Shown here: piece after piece, positions 1 to 10,539 of the stretch
Position numbering within the stretch: position 1 is the first letter of the stretch
How the letters are laid out: every line of letters starts with the position of its first letter
Assembly (NCBI GenBank): GCA_963978545.1
Contig: OZ021722.1
Location: 35,543,365-35,607,364, forward strand
Origin: Linyphia triangularis
Taxonomy: Eukaryota; Arthropoda; Arachnida; Araneae; Linyphiidae
Direction of reading: 5' to 3'
Length of the DNA: 64,000 bases
Position numbers and translations under genes: made by a program
The notes under the pieces: model-generated
The model's database searches: none
What the model saw: the letters and a program-made list of their open reading frames with translations, nothing else
Told to the model about the DNA's origin: nothing

Positions 1-350
1 GGGATTCAGACAAAACAAATTTTCACAAGGCAGAAGTAACATTTCTTAAGAGAATATTTACATACATGCAGTGTAATAACTTTGATATTTGATTGATATT
101 TTAGTATTCAACCTAAGACGATTTAATTTAAGCCTAAGTAGTTTATTCTAAACGCACAAAAGGGTTTGTAACATAGATTTAAAATTCTCTTTACCTACAC
201 AAATCCTACAATCAAGCATTCCTACATTTCTTTGCTCGTTATTGTAATTACCAATTGATAATGCAATCATAATTATATCAGACACGCAAAGGCTTGTATT
301 CTTACTTGATGGAATCAAATGGTTGCTAATAAAGAGATGAAACTGTGTTT

Positions 351-613
351 CGATTCAATTTAATTTCAATTTCAATTCAATTTCAATTCAATTTCAATTC
401 AATTTCAATTCAATTTCAATTCAATTTCAATTCAATTTCAATTCAATTTAATTTCAATTTCAATTCAATTTCAATTCAATTTCAATTCAATTTCAATTCA
501 ATTTCAATTTCAATTCATTTTCAATTCAATTTCTATTCAATTTCAATTCAATTTCAATTCAATTCAATTTCTATTCGATTTCAATTCAATTCAATTTCTA
601 TTCAATTTCAATT
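351..613. repeat. 11-bp minisatellite (TTCAATTCAAT)n
   Basis: The stretch is built almost entirely from TTCAATTCAAT and its slipped 5- and 6-bp sub-units (TTCAA, TTTCAA). The array is fairly regular in the first two thirds and picks up T-for-A and G changes near the right end. Because 11 is not a multiple of 3, the array is open in one frame and translates as an Asn/Ser/Ile/Gln/Phe pattern. That open frame is a by-product of the repeat and not a gene. Confidence 0.93.
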
Positions 614-653
614 TATTCGAAAAATTAATCGTTTACTTCAAAATAGCAGATAA

Positions 654-3600
654 ATCACCGAACATATTTTTAAAGCGCAGGTAGATTCATAAATATATAA
701 TAAAATAGCACCGGATTTTAAATTGAAGTATCAACCAAATAGTAATAATTTATTCCTAATGATATCCGAAATATTCTTCTTCTAAAATTCAGAAGATCAT
801 TGAGCAAAGGAATCTACCTCAATTACGAACAGGAATCTCACACAAATGAGCTCATTGAAATCCGATACACTCTATCTCTACCACTTCCAATGAGATCTCC
901 TTTGAAAGATTCAATTACGCTTCCTGAAAAGGAAAAAAACACACTGCTAGTTGAAAAGTCGATGAACTCCAGTCTACACATCCAAAAGCAATTCCTTCAT
1001 TGTTTTACAATAGTCCTCTCAATTAACGTTGTATTTTTCCATTGATTTCCGAAGTGTCGATGAAATTATTGGCTAAAAAAAATTGCTTGATGAGGTATTT
1101 AAAGCCTCTAATGAAGCCAGAGCAATATGTCTGGGAGGCTACGATGAGTCTTCCTGCAACTCCCAACGACAAATTAAATCAGGTGTATAATTCTATCTGG
1201 CTAGGGTTGGCGAATGGATCGATTTTAGGAATGCAGATACCTTCATTTATTTAATTGAATGGATTCAACTAGTGTTTCCGCCTTTCGATGTGGATGGTAT
1301 TGCTTGGATTTTTCTGTTGATTAAATCTCCAAGGATGGTGCTTTTAGAAGACTGAGAAGCAATCGAAACACTTATGTTATTAACTCAACAAGTTTTTTAT
1401 TTTGTTGAAGAGGCACTCGTAATTAAAGAGAGTAGTTTGAAAGCAATGTTGCCTTTAATTAAAGTTATTTTTATTGCTGTTGGGGATGTATTGAACTTAT
1501 TGAACGTATAATAAGGTGAACATTTTCAATCAAAAGATTTCCTTTGGAAATATCAATCTAGTGCTGTATCTAAGAAGTTTATTTGAGGTTTGTGAAAAAA
1601 ACATTGTAATCATTTATTTCAGCCAGTCTTTTATTTAAAGCCATCGCCTTGTATTTCAGAGAAGAAAAATTGTATGGTTTAAACGTTGACATATTAAAAC
1701 GTAGTTTCAGATTATTTTATTTTTCGTAAATAAAACTTCAATTTACTTGAAAAAAAAAAACCATGTACAAATTCATTATTTTTTTTTGGTGATAGCTAAT
1801 TTATTATGTTTATTATCAAAACATACTAACATAAAGAAAAAAAAATGAAATGTACTTATGAATATAAAAATGCGTAAAATCTTTATCTCAATGAAAGTTA
1901 TGAAATATTAATTCAGTGCATTTATAGAGAAAGTAAATGTATGGCATTTATTAAAAAAATTTCATTAAGAAATTAAAATTTATGTCATTTATTGCATAAT
2001 TTATTTTGGATTTATAACTTATTTGCTCTTACTTCATTCCAAACTTTTCTTTAAACAACTATAGAAGCAAAAATATTTTTAACTTTGATAACTGTATTCA
2101 AGTATTGGGTTGATGAAAATATATTTTCTATTAAGGATATTTAATAATTAACGTATTTTCATATGCTTACAATTTTTAGGTTGTTAAATTAGCAGTGAAA
2201 ATCGGATATATTTACCAAAGCATCACGATTGAACATTTTTCTTAAAAGTAACATTTAGCAGAAAGTTGACATATTAATAATATACCTTATGTAAAAAAAC
2301 GCATTTCAACAAATATATTATATAAAATTATCTTGTAAACAATGATCTTTGATTTTTTTAAAAACAATTCTATAGAAGTTGTCAATAAAGCTATTTTTGT
2401 ACCAACAATGAATATTTCCTGAAGAGCCAGCCATAACTTTTTATTTTCATTATATTTATCATACTTTATTAAAATGAAATATAAAATTTCGTTAACAAGT
2501 GCAGAATAAAAAAGTTAGGTGGGAGAAAAATTGTTTTTTTTTTAATAAATGCGCTATTATTAATAGAAGCATTTTTAAAGTTAAATAAAACAAAGCAGGT
2601 GAGACACTTTTGCTGGTTTTGAGTGTAATTTTCAGTATTAGTAGATAATTCGTAAAATAATAATTTTTTTTTTTTACATCTATTAGTTTAATACTATTGT
2701 CTTTTTTTAAACATTTTTTATAACGTCTTGATATAAATGACAAAATTATCCAGAATCACAAAAAATCCCAAACGTTCAATATGTATATTTATATGAAGTG
2801 TTATTTTTACGCATTAATTCTACTATAGGGAACCTTTGTATTTGTGTTTTAAAAAATACTTTTGACCAGCATATACGTTATAAGTCCATGCCTCACTTTA
2901 TTTATTAAACATAAATCTTGTAAGAAACTCACATTGTAAAATACTTTATAAGAAAAAGTACCAATAAAAACATATATTTTGTTTAATTTAATTACACCCG
3001 TTTAAACAGGCATGGATATTTATTTTTTGTACTAAAGTTATTGTTCTCAAGAAAATTTTTGCCCTTTTGATTCAGTAAAATATGTACGCTTCAGCTGTTA
3101 AATTGATTTTTGTGGAATAATTACGATTAAATGTGCACGTTATCTTCCAATGGTATCTTTCGACTCAATTTATCGCAGCAATGGAAGAATACCCACTTCA
3201 CTCCGCTTCAATCTCATTCAAGCAAACGATATTTGCATTTAACCGAGCGAGAAATTCCTTCTCTAATACCTCTTGCGCTGAAAATTGAATCTTTTTAATC
3301 GGAATTCCTTTGAATCCGCTAAAAGACTGAATAGTTAATCGAATATTTTTAGAATCCCCGGTGCCTCTTGAATTGTGTGCAAGATCCATTAAAATACTTA
3401 TCAATTGGAGTATTAAAAATAAACTAATTAGCCTGCAACGGAATTGGAAAACGTGTTTAAACCAGAATTTTGCACGCGAGTTTAATTTTTATAAGCGGAA
3501 ATTCTCGGTCGCTTTATCTCTAAAATATTATAAGCTTGTTGGGTGAATTATCAGAGCTAATTAATTCCATGAGAAGTTTCAACCTACGATTTTTAATTTT

Positions 3601-4645
3601 GTTTCCTAGATTCAATTTTTAGATGGGTAGTTAAATTGCATTAAATGCAAAGTTATGCCACCGTACAGATTTTGCAATGTAGGTTATTTAAATATTGACA
3701 ATCGCCGGGGTTTAATGAGATTTTCGATTAACTTCATATCCAAATATTAAATTTTATGTCTTAAGTCCATTATGGATAATAAAGCACGTAATTTTAATAT
3801 TTCTCTGATATTCTAATTGGATAATTTGAAATATGAAACAGTTATATATTTGTTATGGTAATATTTCATTTTTATGAATATTGTCTAATGCATTTATCAG
3901 TTATTTGGAGTATTGAATTAGCCTTATGATATACATTAAAATATTTAAGATAATTCATAAAACTATTTTCATCAAAAAGCACTTGCATTGGTTTGTGGAT
4001 GAATGGATTTGTAAAGTCTTTCAAAATCCAATTTATTTAAATGAATGAAGGCAATGTGTCAAAAACTAATCTTGCTTTTTACAATTTCAATAACATATAT
4101 TTTGATGAACTATTAACAAAAAGTAAAATCTTTCAGTGAAAATAATTCAAAAGTTACTTTTTGATGCATCCTATTCATTTTACCTATTTAGCTTTGATTA
4201 AATTCTGTTTTAAGTCTGGGTTTGGACTAAGTTAGCATGAGTACTAAAACTAAGTTACTAAATAAAGGATATTTAAAAGAAAAAACGAAATTCCGAAGTT
4301 CAAGGAATTGAATTTTGCATTGATGACTACTACGTTATCGATTATTCAAAACTATGTGCAGCATCAAGAGATAATAAACAAAAGTAATCCATTGGAATCT
4401 CTCTGTGTAGTACACATATTTTGCCAGTTTTGAAGTTACCTAGTTTTAGTACTTACACTGTAAAATTATCCCCAAGTAGACACAATTATGATGTTTATAT
4501 TTTAAATATTTTATTAATAAATACTATTTTACAATTTACAACATTTAAAGCAAGTCATTAGCATGCACAATTCTACTTTAATAAAGTTCATTTTCTGAAC
4601 TTTTGGTCATGAAATAACTTTTCCCATATAAGTGAAATAGTTATA
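654..4645. other. AT-rich non-coding stretch, no recognisable gene
   Basis: No conserved domain, RNA gene or transposon end is visible. Two short open frames follow each other between 800 and 1355 on the plus strand, in different frames and broken by a stop at 1188-1190. A 60-codon minus-strand frame covers about 3198-3380. Their composition looks vaguely protein-like, but frames of this length are expected by chance here. Confidence 0.6.
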
Positions 4646-4676
4646 CAGGGTGTCTATAAAAGAACTCCGGGGTTTT
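4646..4676 (+). repeat. Left terminal inverted repeat of mariner-like element
   Basis: This 31-bp sequence is the exact reverse complement of 5160-5190. It starts CAGGG directly after a TA dinucleotide. Confidence 0.9.
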
Positions 4677-4825
4677 AAAAATTCATATCTCACTAACTAT
4701 AAAAGATAGCAAAATTTAGTCGATTTCTCTGAAAAGAGTTGCTCAAAAAGTTTTACTCATACCAATTGGGAATGTTTGTATCAACTGTTGGCGGCGCTGC
4801 AGGGCGTTGACCTTGAAATGACGGG

Positions 4826-5071
4826 ATGGAGGGACCTATTCCATGGCCTCCAAGGAGCCCTGATCTGACTCCGTTGGATTTTTTCTTCTGGGAGCATATC
4901 AAGAATCTTGTGTATGCAGAGAAAATTCGTGATGTTCAACATCTCAGGGAACGAATAGTCAATTGTGTGGCAACCGTCCCCCCAGACATGCTCACCAGGA
5001 CATGGGAAGAGGTAGAATACCGTTTAGACGTCTGCCGTGCCACTAACGGGGCTCATATAGAACTTTACTAA
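4826..5071 (+). pseudogene. Tc1/mariner transposase, C-terminal fragment
   Basis: An 81-residue open frame reads WPPRSPDLTPLDFFFW near its start, followed by HIKNLVY. This is the hallmark of the last catalytic block of IS630/Tc1/mariner transposases, where SPDLTPLD carries the third acidic residue (here D rather than the E of classic Tc1). The intact enzyme would cut and paste the element in the nucleus. The helix-turn-helix DNA-binding half and the first two catalytic aspartates are missing, because only about 150 bp separate this segment from the left inverted repeat. The ATG at the start is internal to the ancestral protein and not a real initiation site. The fragment is not expected to be functional. 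Confidence 0.88.
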
Positions 5072-5159
5072 GTGTTAAAAAAAACTTGAAAATGTAAGCT
5101 TTTCAGTCATGCATAAAACATGTATGTATGTTTTTTATTTCATTAAAATATTTTGCCTC

Positions 5160-5190
5160 AAAACCCCGGAGTTCTTTTATAGACACCCTG
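5160..5190 (-). repeat. Right terminal inverted repeat of mariner-like element
   Basis: This is the exact 31-bp inverted partner of 4646-4676. It is followed by TA. Confidence 0.9.
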
Positions 5191-5635
5191 TATTTTGGTT
5201 CACATTCATTCAGTTGCTGATAATTTGTATGAACCACAGTTTCAGAAAAGTGAGTCTTATGAAAAATATTTTAGTAACTAAGTATTTATATTATTTACAA
5301 TACAAAATTCTATGATAAGATTATTTATTGATTCTTAGCCTTTAAAGTCATAACCCTCACACTAAAGGAAAACTTAAAATGCACACTATCATAGTGTGTG
5401 TTAACAATTAATTTCTTAACATATAAGTTAATAAAGATATTTTTATTGTAATAGATATAAGTCAAAATTATACTAAATGCTATTTTTAACACTAGTATTT
5501 AATAATCGTTTACTACTACTAACAAAGCAAGATAGCATTCTATTTATTTTCATACCTCTAAAAGAAATCCAGTCTTCGAATGCCAGCGGTGTCGATGCTC
5601 CTTTATATATATAAGCCTATTAACTTAAACATACA

Positions 5636-5818
5636 ATGGCAGACCACTATTTATGTCTTTTAAAAGTTAACCAAAAGAAAATATTTGCACGAAGTTATGA
5701 TTTCTACGATCCAGCCCCTGACAATGAACTTGAACCAAGACACAAGGACTTGATCTTCTTTCTCAGTATCATTCCAACCTTTTATCCCTTACTGAAGAAA
5801 AAATCGCCGGAACAATGA
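5636..5818 (+). CDS. Small open frame, 60 aa, unidentified
   Basis: The frame opens with ATG in a good initiation context (A at -3, G at +4). It encodes a mixed, polar 60-residue peptide starting MADHYLCLLKVNQKK and ending KKKSPEQ. A TATATATAAG motif lies at about 5604-5613, close upstream, which would place a transcription start almost on the ATG. No domain, signal peptide or family is recognised. It lies just downstream of the mariner copy and just upstream of another small frame (5919-6161). Frames of 60 codons occur by chance in this AT-rich DNA, so it may be fortuitous or part of a longer spliced gene. Confidence 0.2.
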   Translation: MADHYLCLLKVNQKKIFARSYDFYDPAPDNELEPRHKDLIFFLSIIPTFYPLLKKKSPEQ

Positions 5819-5918
5819 ATTTGGTCGATGCTTTTCTCTTTCTTGTTTCTTCGTATTCATATCTTTTTATTGGTCTCTGGCTTTCTCCACTTTGACGCTT
5901 CGTCTCCCACGGAGGAAC

Positions 5919-6161
5919 ATGGCGAAAAAGGAACAGGAATCGTGGAGGAACAGGTCTGCCGGGGATCCGCAAATCAACAAAGAACTTACCACTATTGTGG
6001 GGTTGGCAGGATTTATGGCTGTATCGCGGTTTATTGGTGGCGTGTGGTGTGCTTACACAGAAAGGAAGATTACTTCTTTTTTTTCTGTGAATGGCGTTGT
6101 GATAAGTTTCCTTTTTGTCCTGGAACTATTTACTTTTTTTGTGAAAGATATCTGTGGTTGA
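5919..6161 (+). CDS. Small open frame, 80 aa, two hydrophobic segments, unidentified
   Basis: The ATG at 5919 has A at -3 and G at +4. An upstream TTG at 5892 is in frame, but ATG is the more likely start. The product begins MAKKEQESWRNRSAGD, a charged head of about 27 residues. Two hydrophobic stretches follow, around residues 28-45 (LTTIVGLAGFMAV) and 58-75 (VVISFLFVLELFTFFV), so it would be a small two-pass membrane protein if made. GC content is higher here than in the flanks. The family is not recognised. It could be a real short gene, one exon of a spliced gene, or chance; an overlapping 139-codon frame (5828-6247) is judged a shadow. Confidence 0.22.
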   Translation: MAKKEQESWRNRSAGDPQINKELTTIVGLAGFMAVSRFIGGVWCAYTERKITSFFSVNGVVISFLFVLELFTFFVKDICG

Positions 6162-7424
6162 CAATGCTGACGCTAAAGATTTTGTTTGTGTGGACAAACA
6201 ATTTTTTATTTCCGCTCTTATATTTCTTGGAGTGTGGGTGTTTTTAAGAAGAGTGGTTTAAAGATGAATTGGAATTGTTTGCTTAGTAAAGCTAAGAAGT
6301 AGTTTAAAAATTTTCAAGACTATTTTTTCTTTCTTACAATTTTTTTGATTTTTAAAGTATTTTATTTCGTGAAAAAATCATCACTATTTAATATTCTAGT
6401 ATTGGATGATATTTCCTTCATACCAATAGATTAATATTCGCGTAGAAACTCCTCTAAATACAAAGTAAAGCTTTAGAACTAAGGTGGGTGTGGGGAGTTA
6501 GTAGGTAGAATATATCTTATAGACTAAATAAATTTGAACGAAATTCATGGAATTATAGGACTCTTTTATCATCTCAGAAAGTCTAAAAGTTTACTGCAGT
6601 TTAAAATTACATAATATTTTGCATATAAATCCATTTGTCTTACATCATAAACACATTTTTCCCTTTTTAAGTCTAATTCTCTATTCTCATTCTCTCCTCA
6701 GAGAAACATAAATTTTAAAGAGTACCAAAATCAGTCTAATTGATGTATTCTATTTTAAGATGTCTAGAGAAGAAATTGAACATTTTATGATCATCGTAGA
6801 ACAAAGTGAATTTTCATACTTGGAGCAATTTAAATTTATCCAGTTACCAATTATTTTTGCATTCTTTAATTAAAAGAGGGTATAATTTACAAAGAGGGAG
6901 ACATCCTCGAATTTCTTCGTATTGGGTAGCATTTTCATCTTCAATTATTTTTTCTATTTCATGTTTTAGTGCGATAATTAAAAAAAATAATGGTCTTAAA
7001 AATTCTTTAACAAAAATCGATTGACTAAAGCTTTTCAAGAAATAATTGAAATTTTGCATATGGAAGTGTTAAAAATCCTTAAAGTTTTGTTTTAAAGAAG
7101 ATTGCTTATTTTAACTTCAATTTAAATATGCACACGTTAAATATACCAGCGCAAAAACTATTCAATCATTAATATCACGATTATTACTTTTTTTAGACAG
7201 ATTGTAATACTTAATATACGATTAATAATAATAATAATAATTATAAAAAAACTAAAGCAATTTAAATGCCATTCTTAATAAATTTTATAGAAATTACCCA
7301 TATGATTGCAATATAATAAATACTTAAATAGCTATTATCAAGGTCGAATTCTTTGGATATTTTATCGATCATTTTTATCGTTCCAACAACTGATGAATAA
7401 TTGCAATTAGATCTACATTACCCT
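6162..7424. other. AT-rich non-coding stretch
   Basis: No supported gene or repeat boundary is seen. A short (AAT)n run lies near 7226-7242. The frames at 6806-7059 on both strands are low-complexity AT-rich sequence. Confidence 0.6.
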
Positions 7425-7793
7425 CTACACTAAAATACGATCAGTAATCAAATCCATGAAAAGAAAACGACAACGACCGGAGGCAATTAAATTTGGATTT
7501 CGTAGAATGTGTCGGCTGACTGTCACGTGAATCCAGACATCATGTCTGGTAGACCCAAACCGAATGAATGACCACTCGTAGTTGCTGGACCACAACGGGG
7601 AAACCGGCATCAAGTGTGTGCTGACCTCAAGATTACAACAGCCCCGAAGGTCATTCTCACGCGTTGACTCACTAACGTCTTGCCGAAGATTCAGCTGCGT
7701 TAAAAGGATCTTGCCTTTTCTAAAATGGAGATCACGTTCAAATATCTTACGCCTACGCGGACATCGATCAAATGATACTGAGATCGCGCACAC
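7425..7793 (-). CDS. Unidentified 122-codon open frame in a GC-richer patch
   Basis: This is one of the longest open frames in the window and sits in a patch of visibly higher GC content (about 7420-7860). It reads from MCAISVSFDRCPRRRK to the C-terminal LITDRILV, with many Arg, His and Ser residues and no hydrophobic segment. No domain is recognised. The opposite strand is also open for 80 codons (7582-7824), which is common when GC content rises and weakens the coding case. It may be the antisense of a transposon fragment or a decayed exon; no start, splice or polyadenylation context supports a gene. Confidence 0.2.
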   Translation of the reverse strand: MCAISVSFDRCPRRRKIFERDLHFRKGKILLTQLNLRQDVSESTRENDLRGCCNLEVSTHLMPVSPLWSSNYEWSFIRFGSTRHDVWIHVTVSRHILRNPNLIASGRCRFLFMDLITDRILV

Positions 7794-10220
7794 GACACAG
7801 ATCCTGAACTTGACCGAAGAATAGAAACAACTTGGCGGACTTGGTGGATTTAAAACGTTACAAACCGGAAATGCGGTTGGAAGGTATGAGGAGAGAGCGG
7901 TTCGAATGTATTCATTGTCAATTTGGGTCGGTTATTCAACAAAGTGTTTTAAGGTATTTTGTATCGTCACCTTTAAAGTGAACATATGTTCAGTTCATGT
8001 CAGTGATGCGGTCAAGGACCGGATAAGGGAAGATTTGCGAAGTGGTTTGTAATTGCGGGAAAATAAATGGTTACTTTAAGAACTGGGCGGATTGTGTTGG
8101 GCAATGTCCGAAATATAAAAGTATTTGTTAAATATAAAAATACCTTATAATTTTTGCAATAACAATTATTTGAAAGCATATTTTTTTCTTCAATTAATAA
8201 AAGACTACGCATTGACAGCTAAAGCCTTTTGTTGAAACCTCAACAGTAGTTATATATCTCCTTAGTTCGATTGTCATTTTACCTTTGTTAAAATCTAGAC
8301 TTATAAGTATCTTTGCTTATAAGAACTCTATATATATTAATCGCGATCTACTTATATTTATATTTATATTAGTAGACAATAGCAAAATTATGTTGAGTTT
8401 TATTTGATACTTCATATATTGTGCAGTGATATATTTTTAAGACTTTAAAGTTTTAGTTAAACTCAAATTCTATATTTTCAATAATGACCAAAACCTGCTT
8501 AACCAGAGTTTAAAACTATTCTTTATCTACAAGTAAAATCTGGAATGCTATTAAGACAACTATTACAAACGGAAGAGAAAGGGGCCATTCCACCGTCACG
8601 TGCAGGACATTCAGACTACATTTTAAACTATATTTGCTTGCAGATCTTTTACGTAAGAACGAAGTTTTAGACTTTACTATGGTCTGATAATAACACTTGA
8701 GTAAAGGGATTTTATAAGCGAAATAATTGTTTGATAAACTTTTTAAATCCCCTGTCTTTTAATTAAATATAACTGTCACGTAGAGGACACACTATATCTT
8801 GTTTTCGTGTAATGGTCCAAAGAAGTAATTTCACACATGCACCAAAAATAAATAAAAACTAATTTTTTTAAATTTAAATAAAAATATCTTTAAAGTTTGG
8901 TGTTAGCATTATATAAGATTTGAAATCCCACTTGTAAAGACAAATTAAAGAATGTATAGAATAAAAAATCAATATTTAGCTCACCAAGTTCTTCACACGT
9001 TCAGTTTGGTAGTTCTGTCAAAGCTCTGACATTAAATATTTGTAAGTAAGTTTTGAGTCAGTCAAACAAAGAAGTAAAATCTGCGATTCCACTGAAGTGA
9101 ATGTGCAATGGGTGACCATGAATTCTTAAAATGTAAGTCACATCAATTTGTTTTCTAAGGCTAATTCTCCTGCATTCTTCGAAGATCGGTTTATATTTAT
9201 GAGTTTTGAAGTTCTTATTTTTTCATTGTTTTCGATAGGCTTTGGAATGTTTTTATTTTGTTATGCGCCACATATTTTATGAATTTCATTTCAACGTATA
9301 TCCCAATTTTGAATTATACTTGTAATTTAACGGAGTACTGCTTTGACTGTTGCTTTTCTTATAAGATGCGGATTACAATATTAACGAATTATTTATATTT
9401 TAGCCAGTTATAATTATCATGCTTCCTCATTAATGTAATCATACTTTGAAATTTACTAAAAAATTCACCTTTTTAAATGTATAAACATCGTGTTTTTGTT
9501 TGTTTAAGTATTTTAAGTTTTTAAATAATTTCTTATTATGTGGTACTAAAGGTAAAATTATTGATGAACAGAACATCTATAAATTATAGAAATTATACTT
9601 TATATTTCTTGAATGATTAAAATTTATTTTCTTTAAAAGAATTCTTTAGATTCAGATATAAGCTTACAAAATTAGATATTCGAGAATAATTTCTGAATTC
9701 TTTTCATTTCTTAGCTTGTAATTAAAAATTTTATTTGGGTAAAAAAAAAAAATCCTTTTATAATTCACTTTTTCTTCAACATTATATTATATTTCAAATT
9801 TCTTCATCAGTATATCCTATTTCCCAATTTCTTCAACAGTTTTTTATTAGATGCTTTAAATATGGAAATAATCCAGAAATAAATGATATTTTATTTATCG
9901 AATGTACCTACTGTAGATTTACATTTTCATTTAAGTTCAAATTTCTAAAAGCTGCAAATACAAAATCACTGGTGAGAATAAAATAATTCGTAATCAATCA
10001 CTACATAATAAATTTTATCATCAAAATGAAACTTCACTGCTTGGCATATGGTTTTCTTGGTTTATTGAAGACATTACAATAAAATTATAAAAGATAGAAA
10101 ATTAATCAATTGTAAATTTATTCAATCTAATTCCTCTACTTGGGAAGTTGCATATCAGTTTTTAGTAGTTTCCAGAAGGGCCCGTCTTCGAAAATGTTAC
10201 TGCAGCTTTAAAAAAGTGAC
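7794..10220. other. AT-rich non-coding stretch
   Basis: The only structure noted is a pair of near-identical 15-mers, GTCACGTGCAGGACA at 8595-8609 and GTCACGTAGAGGACA at 8775-8789, in the same orientation 180 bp apart. Open frames here are AT-rich and low in complexity. Confidence 0.55.
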
Positions 10221-10230
10221 TTACCAACAG

Positions 10231-10535
10231 CCCCCCCCCCCCCCTCTCCTTCCCAAACTACACACACTTTCAACAATCATGTACAATCACTTTTGAATTT
10301 TTTTTTTCAACTATCATTTTCGAAATCGAATTTTTCGCCATCTATTTGATATTGCTGATGGAGGAAAGGCTTCCATTGCTTTCCCTTGGTTACTATGACA
10401 ACGTCGCTGCCGAAACTCGCTCCTGGAACACACGGCTGCTGTTCCGAGATAAATTACCTTGATTGAAAGCTTTTTTTTCTCTCATGAATTGTTCAGGAAA
10501 AAAGGTTGCTGTTTATAGTCCCCCCCCCCCCCTCC
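10231..10535. repeat. Two poly-C tracts about 290 bp apart
   Basis: Uninterrupted C runs of at least 13 bases occur near 10231-10247 and 10521-10534. Each is followed by a C/T-rich stretch (CTCTCCTTCCC and CTCCCTCCAC). The sequence between has raised GC content but no open frame. Such runs are unusual in this AT-rich window, where nearly all homopolymers are A or T. Confidence 0.75.
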
Positions 10536-10539
10536 CTCC

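Larger units (their letters stand above)
4646..5190 (+). mobile_element. Internally deleted Tc1/mariner-superfamily transposon
   Basis: A 545-bp element is bounded by perfectly matching 31-bp terminal inverted repeats that start CAGGGTGTCTATAAAAGAAC (4646-4676 and, inverted, 5160-5190). It is flanked on each side by the dinucleotide TA (4644-4645 and 5191-5192), the target duplicated by Tc1/mariner elements. Inside is only the C-terminal part of a DDE transposase. Full-length relatives are normally well over 1 kb, so most of the transposase has been deleted. The perfect repeats suggest a fairly recent copy that could have been mobilised in trans. Confidence 0.9.

Noticed and set aside
345..653. 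102-codon plus-strand open frame rich in Asn, Ser, Ile, Gln and Phe
   Set aside because: It is the translation of the 11-bp minisatellite and has no coding features.
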